A stretch of 64,000 nt of DNA from Glaciecola sp. UBA1851 (GTDB lineage: Bacteria; Pseudomonadota; Gammaproteobacteria; Enterobacterales; Alteromonadaceae), in assembly GCA_002338515.1 (NCBI GenBank), contig DDIL01000043.1, positions 17,148-81,147 of the forward strand. Direction: 5' to 3'. The notes beneath the pieces were generated by a model that saw nothing but the letters and a program-made list of their open reading frames with translations, was not told the DNA's origin and searched no databases. Both the position numbers and the translations under genes were made by a program. Below, piece after piece: positions 34,491-43,302 of the stretch (its first letter is position 1; each line of letters starts with the position of its first letter).

Positions 34491-37421
34491 ATGAATGTTG
34501 GAAAAAAAGTGGTCGCGCCAGCGACGCTATCTCAGCTTGAGAATCAAAACGAATTTATTCGTCGCCATATTGGCCCTGGACAGCAAGAAATAGACCATAT
34601 GCTAGCCGACGTGGGTGCAAGTTCACTAGATGATTTAATGCAGCAAACAGTGCCTGCAAGTATTCGTAGTGAAGGCCTCAAAGTGGGTGAGGCTCAGCGT
34701 GAAGAAGTTGCTTTAGCTGAGTTAAAAGCCGTTGCAGACGAAAACAAAGTATTCCGCTCATTCATAGGTATGGGGTATTCAAACACATTTACTCCCAATG
34801 TAATTTTAAGAAATGTGCTTGAAAATCCCGGTTGGTATACAGCTTATACGCCTTATCAACCTGAGATTGCGCAAGGCAGACTGCAATCTATCCTTAATTT
34901 CCAACAAACTACTATTGATTTGACGGGTTTACCATTAGCGTCCGCATCGTTATTAGATGAAGCAACGGCAGCAGCTGAAGCGATGGCTTTGGCAAAACGC
35001 GTTTCTAAAAATAAAAAGGCGAATGCGTTTTTCATTGCCAATGATGTTCACCCACAAACAAAAGATGTGCTAAAAACTCGCGCCGATATGTTTGGCTTTG
35101 AATTAGTTTATGGTGAATTATCTGAAGCCGCCTCTAGCGATTTCTTTGGTGCGTTACTGCAGTACCCAACCAGTACGGGTGAAATTGTTGATATTCAACA
35201 AACAATAGCAGACATACAATCACACAAAGCGGTGGTAGCCGTTGCCACAGATTTGTTGGCATTAACCCTACTAACTCCGCCTGGAGAGTTGGGTGCAGAT
35301 GTTGCGTTTGGCAGCGCTCAGCGTTTTGGCGTTCCAATGGGATATGGTGGTCCACACGCGGCATTTTTTGCCACGCGTGATGCATACAAACGTTCTTTAC
35401 CGGGTCGTATTATAGGTGTATCAAAAGATACGCGAGGACGAACTGCACTTAGAATGGCATTACAAACACGCGAACAACATATTCGCAGAGAAAAAGCGAA
35501 TTCAAACATTTGTACGGCTCAGGTTTTATTAGCCAATATGGCCAGTTTTTATGCTGTATATCATGGCCCGCAAGGTTTAACCGCTATTGCTAATCGCATT
35601 CATAGATTGGCTGATATTTTGGCAAAAGGATTACAAAGCAAAGGTGTTGAATTGGTCAATAAGACCTATTTTGATACGCTAACACTTAGAGTGGCGAATA
35701 AACATGAAGTGATTGTGGCAGCACTTGCAAATGAGATGAATCTTCGCACCGACTTAGACGGATTAGTGGGCGTATCACTAGACGAAACAACCACTAGACA
35801 AGATGTTGCAGACTTATTTGATGTGTTCTTAGGCGCAGGTCATGGTCTAAATGTCGCTGAGCTTGATGACGTCATTATTGCAGAAGGAAGTAGCTCTATT
35901 CCTGCAGAACTAGTTCGTACTACCGAGTTTTTGACTCATCCTGTATTTAATCGTTATCACTCAGAAACGGAAATGCTGCGTTATATTAAAAGTTTAGAAA
36001 ATAAAGATTTAGCATTAAACCATTCAATGATATCGCTTGGCTCATGCACCATGAAGTTAAATGCAACCGCGGAAATGATACCTGTAACTTGGCCTCAGTT
36101 TGGTCAACTCCATCCATTTGCACCACTTGATCAAGCGCAAGGCTATACCAAGATGCTTGAAGAATTGAGTGATTGGCTTATTGATGTAACGGGTTACGAC
36201 GCGCTGTCTATGCAACCAAATTCTGGCGCTCAAGGTGAGTATGCCGGTTTATTAGCTATTCAGCGTTATCATCAGAGTCGTGGAGATGAGCATAGAAATG
36301 TTTGTTTAATTCCACAGTCAGCTCATGGTACTAACCCTGCTTCAGCACAAATGGTCAGCTTGAAAGTAGTAGTGGTAAATTGTGATGCAAAAGGTAATGT
36401 CGATTTAGCTGATTTGCGTGCAAAGGCTGAGCAGGTGAAAGACAACCTTAGCTGTGCCATGATCACTTACCCATCAACTCACGGCGTATATGAAGAAACC
36501 GTGCGCGAAATTTGTGACATAGTGCATGAATATGGCGGTCAAGTGTATATGGATGGTGCGAATATGAACGCACAGGTTGGGATTACCTCACCTGGTTTAA
36601 TTGGCTCTGATGTGTCGCATTTGAACTTGCATAAAACTTTCTGTATTCCACATGGTGGTGGTGGTCCGGGTATGGGGCCAATAGGTGTTAAATCACATCT
36701 TGCGCCGTTTTTACCTAGCCACAGTTTAGTTAAACTAAAGGCTGCCGGTACAAATGATGATTTAGGTAATAATAGCGCTGTTTCAGCCGCTCCTTGGGGT
36801 AGCGCTTCAATACTGCCTATTAGCTATATGTATATCAAGATGATGGGTAGCGAAGGGCTTAAAAGAGCGACTGAAGTGGCAATGCTTAATGCCAACTACA
36901 TCGCCACTAAACTTGAAGGGCATTACCCTATATTGTACAAAGGCATGAACGGCCGTATTGCTCATGAATGTATTGTAGATTTACGCCCATTAAAAGAGGC
37001 GTCAGGCGTGACTGAGGTGGATATAGCCAAACGTTTAAATGACTACGGTTTCCATGCGCCAACAATGAGCTTTCCTGTAGCCGGTACATTAATGATAGAA
37101 CCAACGGAATCTGAAGCTAAAGTTGAACTAGACCGCTTTATTGAAGCCATGATTTGCATACGCGAAGAAATTGCAAAAGTAGAAAGTGGCGAGTGGGATG
37201 CTACTGATAATCCACTGCATAATGCGCCACATACATTAGCTGATTTAATTGATTCAAATTGGGATAGAAGCTACTCGCGTGAGTTAGCCGCGTATCCTGT
37301 TCCTGCTGTCGCAGCAAATAAGTTTTGGCCTACAGTTAATCGAATTGATGATGTATTTGGTGATAGAAACTTAATATGTAGCTGTCCTGATTTAGATAGC
37401 TATAGGGAGTTTGCAGAATAA
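34491..37421 (+). CDS. gcvP: GcvP, glycine decarboxylase (P protein)
   Basis: PLP enzyme that decarboxylates glycine and hands the aminomethyl group to GcvH. At 976 residues it is the fused single-chain type (GcvPA + GcvPB). Near the N-terminus are FIRRHIGPGQQEIDHML and FRSFIGMGYSNTFTPNVILRNVLENPGWYTAYTPYQPEIAQGR. In the second half, MNAQVGITSPGLIGSDVSHLNLHKTFCIPHGGGGPGMGP holds the PLP Lys (Lys715) and a Gly-rich loop. It closes the operon. A weak hairpin follows the stop. Confidence 0.98.
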   Translation: MNVGKKVVAPATLSQLENQNEFIRRHIGPGQQEIDHMLADVGASSLDDLMQQTVPASIRSEGLKVGEAQREEVALAELKAVADENKVFRSFIGMGYSNTFTPNVILRNVLENPGWYTAYTPYQPEIAQGRLQSILNFQQTTIDLTGLPLASASLLDEATAAAEAMALAKRVSKNKKANAFFIANDVHPQTKDVLKTRADMFGFELVYGELSEAASSDFFGALLQYPTSTGEIVDIQQTIADIQSHKAVVAVATDLLALTLLTPPGELGADVAFGSAQRFGVPMGYGGPHAAFFATRDAYKRSLPGRIIGVSKDTRGRTALRMALQTREQHIRREKANSNICTAQVLLANMASFYAVYHGPQGLTAIANRIHRLADILAKGLQSKGVELVNKTYFDTLTLRVANKHEVIVAALANEMNLRTDLDGLVGVSLDETTTRQDVADLFDVFLGAGHGLNVAELDDVIIAEGSSSIPAELVRTTEFLTHPVFNRYHSETEMLRYIKSLENKDLALNHSMISLGSCTMKLNATAEMIPVTWPQFGQLHPFAPLDQAQGYTKMLEELSDWLIDVTGYDALSMQPNSGAQGEYAGLLAIQRYHQSRGDEHRNVCLIPQSAHGTNPASAQMVSLKVVVVNCDAKGNVDLADLRAKAEQVKDNLSCAMITYPSTHGVYEETVREICDIVHEYGGQVYMDGANMNAQVGITSPGLIGSDVSHLNLHKTFCIPHGGGGPGMGPIGVKSHLAPFLPSHSLVKLKAAGTNDDLGNNSAVSAAPWGSASILPISYMYIKMMGSEGLKRATEVAMLNANYIATKLEGHYPILYKGMNGRIAHECIVDLRPLKEASGVTEVDIAKRLNDYGFHAPTMSFPVAGTLMIEPTESEAKVELDRFIEAMICIREEIAKVESGEWDATDNPLHNAPHTLADLIDSNWDRSYSRELAAYPVPAVAANKFWPTVNRIDDVFGDRNLICSCPDLDSYREFAE

Positions 37422-37431
37422 ATTAATACAT

Positions 37432-37878
37432 CTAGTTTATTGTATGTAGCTCTCGCTCAAGGGAGCTACATTTCAATGTGTTTTCAATAATCCAAAGCTG
37501 CTGTTTAGCTTGAGTTATCCCCCACGATAATGCTGCTTTGTCGTCTTCATCGCCCAAATTTTGTTTTAAGCGATTGTTTAAGCAATGAATTAATTCGCAT
37601 AAACACTCTCGCACGTATCGCCTGTTATTATAAGTTAAATGAAAATAAGCTAAGTTACGAAAGCTAATAATTAAAATACTAATAGAATCTTTGTTGCATG
37701 CTAATTTAACAAATAACTGCTTCGCTTTTTCAGCAGCTTTTTCATAAAGGCAATTAGCGTAGAATAAATTTCCTTCTCTACATGAATTGTTAGCGCTTAT
37801 AGTTAATTTTTTCCATTTATTAATAGTTTGCTCATTGTGTTGTTTTTTATTTGTATTTTCTATCAATGGTAGCCGCAT
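37432..37878 (-). CDS. Helical TPR-like protein of unknown function, probably iron-regulated
   Basis: A 148-residue protein with no signal peptide and no membrane segment. It is mostly helical: NKWKKLTISANNSCREGNLFYANCLYEKAAEKAKQLF and SILIISFRNLAYFHLTYNNRRYVRECLCELIHCLNNRL read like two to three TPR-style helix pairs. The layout (Trp-starting first helix, NLAxF motif, about 145 residues) recalls the small DUF2753-type proteins of Vibrio; that is from memory and weak. It lies 45 bp after a 44-residue membrane peptide gene, behind one Fur-box promoter, so iron-starvation expression is expected. It is rich in Cys (6), notable for a small cytosolic protein. Confidence 0.65.
   Translation of the reverse strand: MRLPLIENTNKKQHNEQTINKWKKLTISANNSCREGNLFYANCLYEKAAEKAKQLFVKLACNKDSISILIISFRNLAYFHLTYNNRRYVRECLCELIHCLNNRLKQNLGDEDDKAALSWGITQAKQQLWIIENTLKCSSLERELHTIN
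37444..37471 (+). terminator. Possible gcvP terminator hairpin inside the convergent gene end
   Basis: ATGTAGCTC pairs with GAGCTACAT around a 10-base loop, followed by TTC. It lies 22 bp after the gcvP stop but within the last codons of the convergent gene at 37432-37878. The weak U tract leaves its role uncertain. Confidence 0.4.
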
Positions 37879-37923
37879 TTTTATCTTTTTCCTGAGATGG
37901 TTGATTGAATAATAATCAAGCAG

Positions 37924-38058
37924 TTAGTAACTGTTCGAAGATTTACTGTTGTGACGAGAAAGACTGCAAAATACTAACTTAATACTTAAATAACCAATGA
38001 AAACGAAGCAAAGCACTGCAACGTCAAATATCAAAAATGGTAACCAATTTAGTTCCAT
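37924..38058 (-). CDS. 44-residue single-pass membrane peptide, Fur-promoter proximal
   Basis: An ATG at 38058 opens a 44-codon frame ending at TAA 37924-37926. It starts MELNWLPFLIFDVAVLCFVF and continues IGYLSIKLVFCSLSRHNSKSSNSY. It has one clear hydrophobic helix (about 5-34), two Cys and a polar, Ser-rich basic tail, as small membrane peptides often do. It is the first gene behind a TTGACA-N17-TAATCT promoter overlapped by a 43-bp Fur-type palindrome, and 45 bp before the 148-residue gene. The ribosome site (GGGTG) is moderate. Coding status rests on promoter context, a membrane-like composition and fit with the downstream gene; there is no homology I can name. Confidence 0.6.
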   Translation of the reverse strand: MELNWLPFLIFDVAVLCFVFIGYLSIKLVFCSLSRHNSKSSNSY

Positions 38059-38064
38059 GTTTAG

Positions 38065-38125
38065 CACCCTAATCTAAATGATAATAATTATCATTTAGAT
38101 TAGGGTGTGTTCGCCTTACTGTCAA
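38065..38125 (-). promoter_or_regulatory. Sigma-70 promoter overlapped by a 43-bp Fur-type palindrome
   Basis: Minus strand: -35 TTGACA (38120-38125), 17-bp spacer, -10 TAATCT (38097-38102). From 38065 to 38107 runs a perfect palindrome with 21-bp arms around one A. Its core AATGATAATAATTATCATT matches the Fur box (GATAATGATAATCATTATC-like). Iron-loaded Fur here would cover the -10 and transcript start. The region on to the esterase gene at 38368 holds nothing else I can call. Confidence 0.85.
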
Positions 38126-38367
38126 GAGAAATTACTAACTTCATTTAAAGCCTTATTTTTTGAAACAAAAGTAGACATGCAAATTCATCTTCAACACCAT
38201 GTGTTCTTTAGAGTGAATTGGCTTTCAAACAATGATATTAGAACGACTATGATTCATGTCATTGCTTTGATTTATTAACTAATTCAAAAGTGAATGAGTC
38301 AATGATTAGTATTGCTAAGCTATATCTGCGACAATGATACATTACTCAATCACCAGTATCGTCGTAA

Positions 38368-39849
38368 ATGGATTCAAACGTTTCTCAGCAAGGCTCTGCT
38401 TCACCTGATATATCCTCTATAGCAACTGGTCATTTTGATAGAACTTCAGAACAATATTCACATCCTCATAGTCAAAAACGCCAATACAGAATTTATATTC
38501 CGACATCAGCAGGCGAAGGTCCTCTTCCACTTGTTATGGTTTTACATGGATGTGAGCAAACTCATGCAGATATTCAAACTATTAGTCAGTTTGATCAGGT
38601 TGCTGAACAGAACGGATTTGCGGTTGTATATCCTTTTGTAACCAAATACCCCGATTTTCGAAATATAAACTGCTGGGGATGGTGGCGTGAGGAGCAAATT
38701 AGTGCAAACTCCGGTGAAGTGGAAGATCTTTGGAAAATAGCCGAAGAAGTTATTGATGAGTTTAATATTGACCGCAATAGTGTGCATATAACGGGCTTAT
38801 CGGCCGGTGGTGCTATGGCCGCAGCAGCGCTAGTAGTGCATGGAAATCGTTTCGCTTCAGGAGCGGCTGTAGCAGGTTTAGCATATGGTGAAACTATTTA
38901 TGCGGTACAACAGCTATTTGGTGGTCGCCCAACTTATCAATCTCTTGAAAATACTGTATCAAAAATGAAATCTCAAAGTAGAGACGACTCTACACTCCCG
39001 CCCTTATGTATTATCCATTCTCAAGGCGATAATATAGTAGATATTCAAGCGGGGAAAAACCTACGAGATAGTTGGCTTCAATTTTTATCACCAGACAAAC
39101 TGTCTGTCAGAAGTACCGAAGAGCATGAACAAGATGACAGCCACTGGAGTCACACTTGTTATGGTATTGCAGAAGACCGCGCATTTGTTGAAACCATATT
39201 TTTTGAAAAGCTTCGTCACGGTTGGTACGGCGGAGAAGCTGGCAGTTATAGTTTCCCAGATGCACCCGATATTTCGTCGTTAATGTGGACATTCTTTGAG
39301 AAGCATTCATTGAATAAATTAGAAATAACTGAGGAAATAAATACTTCTGATGAAAATATACACGACGAGTTAGACGTTCCAATCGTTAGTTTACCAGTAT
39401 TAGATTCTGCTGAGATAGAGATACAGCCCCCAGAATACAATGAAGAGGAAACCCATGCTGAAATCGACAATATGCAAGAAGAAGAGGAGATAGAGTTAGC
39501 CGAAACAGAAGCAGAAGACAAATCCAGAAATATTAGAGCAGAGGAAGATGAGCAAATTGTATTGCAGGCAGAAGATGGCTTGGATAGTCCAACAAACATT
39601 GTGAACTCATCCAATTTCGATGCTCCAAAAGATATCAAAACAGTTAACCAAAAAGAATCTGCACCATGCGTAAATAATTGTAGTGAAGGGAATACTGAAG
39701 AAAGTTCAAATAGTGATACAGAGCAGCAACATAAAGATCAGGAATTAGATAAAGCCCCAAAATTAGAAACTAAAAGTCCTTTTGAATTGTCATCACAAAA
39801 TATATTCTCACAATTTATCAAACGTATTAAAACGTGGTTTACTTTTTAG
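38368..39849 (+). CDS. PHB-depolymerase-family esterase with acidic tail
   Basis: Alpha/beta hydrolase of the PHB depolymerase / feruloyl esterase-like family. In the 493 residues, the N-terminal 310 form the catalytic domain: RQYRIYIPTSAGEGPLPLVMVLHGCEQTHADI (oxyanion region), INCWGWW, and the nucleophile in HITGLSAGGAM (Ser145), then SQGDNIVDI (probable Asp) and HWSHTCYG (probable His). No signal peptide is present, so it may be intracellular. The C-terminal 180 residues are low-complexity and strongly acidic (for example MQEEEEIELAETEAED), ending in a basic amphipathic segment (FSQFIKRIKTWFTF). That tail is unusual for the family. Substrate unknown. Confidence 0.82.
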   Translation: MDSNVSQQGSASPDISSIATGHFDRTSEQYSHPHSQKRQYRIYIPTSAGEGPLPLVMVLHGCEQTHADIQTISQFDQVAEQNGFAVVYPFVTKYPDFRNINCWGWWREEQISANSGEVEDLWKIAEEVIDEFNIDRNSVHITGLSAGGAMAAAALVVHGNRFASGAAVAGLAYGETIYAVQQLFGGRPTYQSLENTVSKMKSQSRDDSTLPPLCIIHSQGDNIVDIQAGKNLRDSWLQFLSPDKLSVRSTEEHEQDDSHWSHTCYGIAEDRAFVETIFFEKLRHGWYGGEAGSYSFPDAPDISSLMWTFFEKHSLNKLEITEEINTSDENIHDELDVPIVSLPVLDSAEIEIQPPEYNEEETHAEIDNMQEEEEIELAETEAEDKSRNIRAEEDEQIVLQAEDGLDSPTNIVNSSNFDAPKDIKTVNQKESAPCVNNCSEGNTEESSNSDTEQQHKDQELDKAPKLETKSPFELSSQNIFSQFIKRIKTWFTF

Positions 39850-39898
39850 TTAATCTTTGATTGATTGTGTATCTAAAATGACGAGACAAAAGAGATAA

Positions 39899-40963
39899 TT
39901 ATTCGATATCTGCTACTTCAATTCTATTTCGACCATTTTGTTTCCCTTGATACAATGCATTGTCGGCACGTGCAATTGCGTTACTAAGCTGTTCAAACTC
40001 GGTAATCAGACTTATTCCAATGGTAACTGTTGGCGCATAAGGTAACGCCAATTTATTCGACCAATCGTGCTGCTTGAGTTGGTCTTGCATACGTAATGAA
40101 TGGCTTAGAGCCTCTTCTGTGTCAGCACCGGGCAATACTATTAAGAATTCTTCGCCGCCCCAACGAGAAAGTAAGTCGCCTTCTCTAATTTGCGTTTGGA
40201 ATACTTTGGCCACCTCAATAATGACTTTGTCACCCATTTCATGTCCATATTCATCATTAATTCGTTTAAAATGATCAATATCCACTATTAATACAGAAAT
40301 AGAATTGGAAGCTCGTTTTAATCTGGCTATTTCTCTATCCGCTAAATAGTTCATGTGGCGTCTATTCAATAACTCGGTAAGCGGATCGGTTGTCGCCATA
40401 ATATGTAGTTTCTTATTTGCCTTTTTCACTGTTTGTATATAGAAAAGTGATAAATAGCTAAATAGCACAAATACAACGCTTAAATTGAATATATGAATAA
40501 ATTGCAATGCAATAGGGTTTATTGGTTGTATTGGGTCAATAAACCAGTTTAAACAGGCTAATCCACTGTAAAAAACAAAGAGTAAAAACAGCGACAAAGT
40601 GGCAGAGTTCTTTTTGGTAGAAATGCAAAGTGCAGGTATAAAAATCATCAAGTAATAGTGAAATCCGCTTTCCCAGCCAATTAATACAATACCTAAAGCT
40701 GCATGTATAAATATTTCAGCGCACATGAGCCTGACGCCCAATCTATTATTTCTATTTTTAAATGCAAAATAGGCAGCGGCGTACAAGATAACACTGCCTA
40801 TATTGACCCATGCTAGGATGGGGGAGTCCAAATAGTAAAAAATAAAAAAGAATGATGTATCAATAAGTGCGGCTAAAATGGTAGTACGCATCAGCACACG
40901 CCAAAAGCCTGGTTTATTTCTATTTGACTTGATAGGTGAAGCTACATCAGTGCTTTTGTTCAT
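39899..40963 (-). CDS. Membrane-bound diguanylate cyclase (GGDEF)
   Basis: Makes cyclic di-GMP from GTP. The 354 residues have about six membrane segments in the first 180 residues (for example FFFIFYYLDSPILAWVNIGSVILYAAAYFAF), an unnamed sensory module, followed by a GGDEF domain: TDPLTELLNRRHMNYL, DIDHFKRINDEYGHEMGDKVI, and the active site RWGGEEFLIV (GGEEF at 269-273). An inhibitory I-site RxxD (REGD, 260-263) lies five residues before it, so product inhibition is expected. No EAL domain. Single-gene unit. Confidence 0.94.
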   Translation of the reverse strand: MNKSTDVASPIKSNRNKPGFWRVLMRTTILAALIDTSFFFIFYYLDSPILAWVNIGSVILYAAAYFAFKNRNNRLGVRLMCAEIFIHAALGIVLIGWESGFHYYLMIFIPALCISTKKNSATLSLFLLFVFYSGLACLNWFIDPIQPINPIALQFIHIFNLSVVFVLFSYLSLFYIQTVKKANKKLHIMATTDPLTELLNRRHMNYLADREIARLKRASNSISVLIVDIDHFKRINDEYGHEMGDKVIIEVAKVFQTQIREGDLLSRWGGEEFLIVLPGADTEEALSHSLRMQDQLKQHDWSNKLALPYAPTVTIGISLITEFEQLSNAIARADNALYQGKQNGRNRIEVADIE

Positions 40964-41080
40964 TTAAAATGATACATACAAGGTAAATATTAACTCTTAA
41001 TCGTTGACAAGTTTATGCAGTTTAGTATGTATCTGTAATTCTGTAGAAAAATTGAATTATTTGCTTTATTTTTAAACAAA

Positions 41081-41980
41081 CTAATTATTTTTCAATGCTT
41101 TTGACATCGCCTTTATATGTGCTGGGCCTATTTCACAACAGCCACCAATAATGGTCGCACCCCATTCAACCCACATTTTTGCAAACTCTACATATGCATC
41201 AGGAGACAAGTCTTTTCTGGCATCTAAAGCGGCAACTGTATCGCCTGGGTACAATTCTTCAACTGATTTAAATCCGTTTGCATAGGCACCTATTTCAATT
41301 TCGTAGTCAGCAGTTGTTTTGATATTTTGCAATAACGGCCAGCTAGCAGTAATCGCTTCTGGTTGACTACAATTCAACAATATAGCGTTTGGTTTAAATG
41401 CTAAAACAGCCTGCAATGCTTCTTCTAATGACTCACCACTTCGTAATAATTGTTCTGTGTTATCAGCCAAAGTGAATGCAGTCCAAAAGGGTTTTTCCGA
41501 TAGCTTAGCTGCTGCACAAGCTGCTTTAGCTTCGGTTATTGAAGACATGGTTTCACAAATAAATAGGTCACAGCCTTCTTTTTGCAATGAAACAAGTTCT
41601 TTATAAATTACGTATGATTCATTGTAGCTTAAACATGCTTCAGCTTTATAGCTTGCGACCAGTGGTGGTAAACAACCCGCAATGTTAACATGCTGCGCAT
41701 TTGATTTTTCTACCGCTTGTTTTGCAGCCGCTTTGGCATTGTTATGAAGCAATACAAGTTTATCTAGCTGCCCTTCTCTGGCCAATCGGGGAGGGGTTGC
41801 AGTGTAAGTATTTAATATAATCACTTGTGCACCGGCATGAATAAAATCTAAGTGTAATTCACTCACTAATTCAGGCTCATGCATCATTATATCTGCAGAC
41901 CACATAGGCGTGACTTCTCTTGTGCTTCTTTTGAGTAGCTCTTGACCCATTCCGCCGTCTAATAGTGTGATTTTATGCAT
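41081..41980 (-). CDS. Homocysteine S-methyltransferase family protein
   Basis: Zinc-dependent methyltransferase (MmuM-like) that uses S-methylmethionine or similar donors to methylate homocysteine. The 299 residues begin ITLLDGGMGQELLKR and have NTYTATPPRLA. The zinc ligands are visible as ILLNCSQPE and the C-terminal Cys pair IIGGCCEIGP. No B12 or folate domain is present, so it is not MetH. The gene is alone, between the diguanylate cyclase and the phytase locus. Confidence 0.9.
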   Translation of the reverse strand: MHKITLLDGGMGQELLKRSTREVTPMWSADIMMHEPELVSELHLDFIHAGAQVIILNTYTATPPRLAREGQLDKLVLLHNNAKAAAKQAVEKSNAQHVNIAGCLPPLVASYKAEACLSYNESYVIYKELVSLQKEGCDLFICETMSSITEAKAACAAAKLSEKPFWTAFTLADNTEQLLRSGESLEEALQAVLAFKPNAILLNCSQPEAITASWPLLQNIKTTADYEIEIGAYANGFKSVEELYPGDTVAALDARKDLSPDAYVEFAKMWVEWGATIIGGCCEIGPAHIKAMSKALKNN

Positions 41981-42177
41981 ATATATTGTGCTCGACAGTG
42001 CGCACCAATAGAAAATCCATGATTAGAATTTACCCCTGAAAATTTACTAATTTATTAAATCGAGTTGTTCAAAAAATTTTGTCGAAGTTTACAGGCTTGC
42101 TGTAACTATTGGTAGGGAAGGCGTGAAAATTCATATTGAAACGTTAATCATTTCATTAAGGTCTATACAGAATATGC

Positions 42178-42210
42178 AAGGTATCTAATAGTCAAACTAC
42201 TAGATACCTT
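42178..42210. repeat. Inverted repeat downstream of the phytase gene
   Basis: AAGGTATCTA and TAGATACCTT form long arms, with further pairing inside (TAG/CTA). There is no U tract for the phytase direction; on the plus strand GTTTTAG follows. Possibly a terminator for phytase with poor U run. Confidence 0.45.
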
Positions 42211-42263
42211 GTTTTAGGCTTTATGTTTAATTGTTCAATATTATTGATTGGGCTAATTAAGTT

Positions 42264-43301
42264 TCACATTTTTTCAATATTTAACGGAGCAAATTTAAAG
42301 TTCTGTTTACCATCATTATTGAAGCCATCTTGCGCCACGATCATGCCGTTAGGAAAGCCCTCTAGTGGAACATGGGTCACTTCAATACCATCAGTTTCTT
42401 GTGCACCGTCCACTGTATCAGAACCAGTAATTCTGAATCTTGAAACAAAGGCATAAGGCGGTGTTGCTTCATATATAGCAAAACTGTCATTCCCTTGTGA
42501 TGATGCAATAAGCTTTGGTTTATCTGCTTTATAAAGTGCCAACCCCTCTATGTCAGCCACAATACCATTGGCACTGCCAACTTGGTCAATACTGATAGGC
42601 GAATCCAAGCTTTCTGCTATGTCTTCAAAAACCCAAATGCCATGCTCTTCCTCACCCACAAATATGCGATTACGTTCATCATCTACTACGCAACCTTCTA
42701 ATTGGGAATCAAACTGAAAACTTGCCTTCAACGACATGCTTAATAGACTGTCATTTTCAGTTAATTCATATTGCTCAATTAAGCCTGTTTTATAAGTAAC
42801 AAACGCGAAAACTGAATTGGCATAGTAACCCAAGCAAAAGCCATAAGGCTCTTCTTTAACAGGAAATTGATTGAACTTCTCAATTCCATTTTCGGAAATG
42901 GTTATCCAACCAACAGTATTATCTTGTCTGTCTGTAAATGCACCGATATCTACTGAATCATTTTGCAATAAAACGTTCTGACGAATATCAATATTGTTGG
43001 GTAGCCCACCCTCTAAGAATTGAATTTGCTTGCCATTAAGATCATAGACACCTAATCCAGATTTCTTATTCGTACCAATCACAAAACTTTTATTAGGATC
43101 CGATGGATGTATCCATATAGCTGGGTCGTCTGCCGCATCGCCACTTGTTAAAACAGGTGTGGTTTCAACAGTAGCGTTAATGTTTGTAACGGCGTCACTA
43201 TCAGAGTAGGCAATATCATCTCTGTCGATTAATAAACTACAAGCTGACATACCGGTTAAACAGAAAGTTAACATTGATAATATTTTCAATTGAGTCTTCA
43301 T
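42264..43301 (-). CDS. Beta-propeller phytase lipoprotein
   Basis: Calcium-dependent beta-propeller phytase (3-phytase), releasing phosphate from phytate. The 345 residues have a lipobox (LTGMSAC) and are therefore probably anchored on a membrane face. Family motifs include DDPAIWIHPSDPNKSFVIGTNKKSGLGVYDLNG, the NNIDIR calcium segment, EPYGFCLGYY, QLEGCVVDDERNRIFVGEEEHGIWVF and the closing DGIEVTHVPL with FPNGMIVAQDG. It starts one base after the TonB receptor stop, so it forms an operon. The shared upstream Pho boxes support a phosphate role. Confidence 0.93.
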   Translation of the reverse strand: MKTQLKILSMLTFCLTGMSACSLLIDRDDIAYSDSDAVTNINATVETTPVLTSGDAADDPAIWIHPSDPNKSFVIGTNKKSGLGVYDLNGKQIQFLEGGLPNNIDIRQNVLLQNDSVDIGAFTDRQDNTVGWITISENGIEKFNQFPVKEEPYGFCLGYYANSVFAFVTYKTGLIEQYELTENDSLLSMSLKASFQFDSQLEGCVVDDERNRIFVGEEEHGIWVFEDIAESLDSPISIDQVGSANGIVADIEGLALYKADKPKLIASSQGNDSFAIYEATPPYAFVSRFRITGSDTVDGAQETDGIEVTHVPLEGFPNGMIVAQDGFNNDGKQNFKFAPLNIEKM

Positions 43302-43302
43302 A

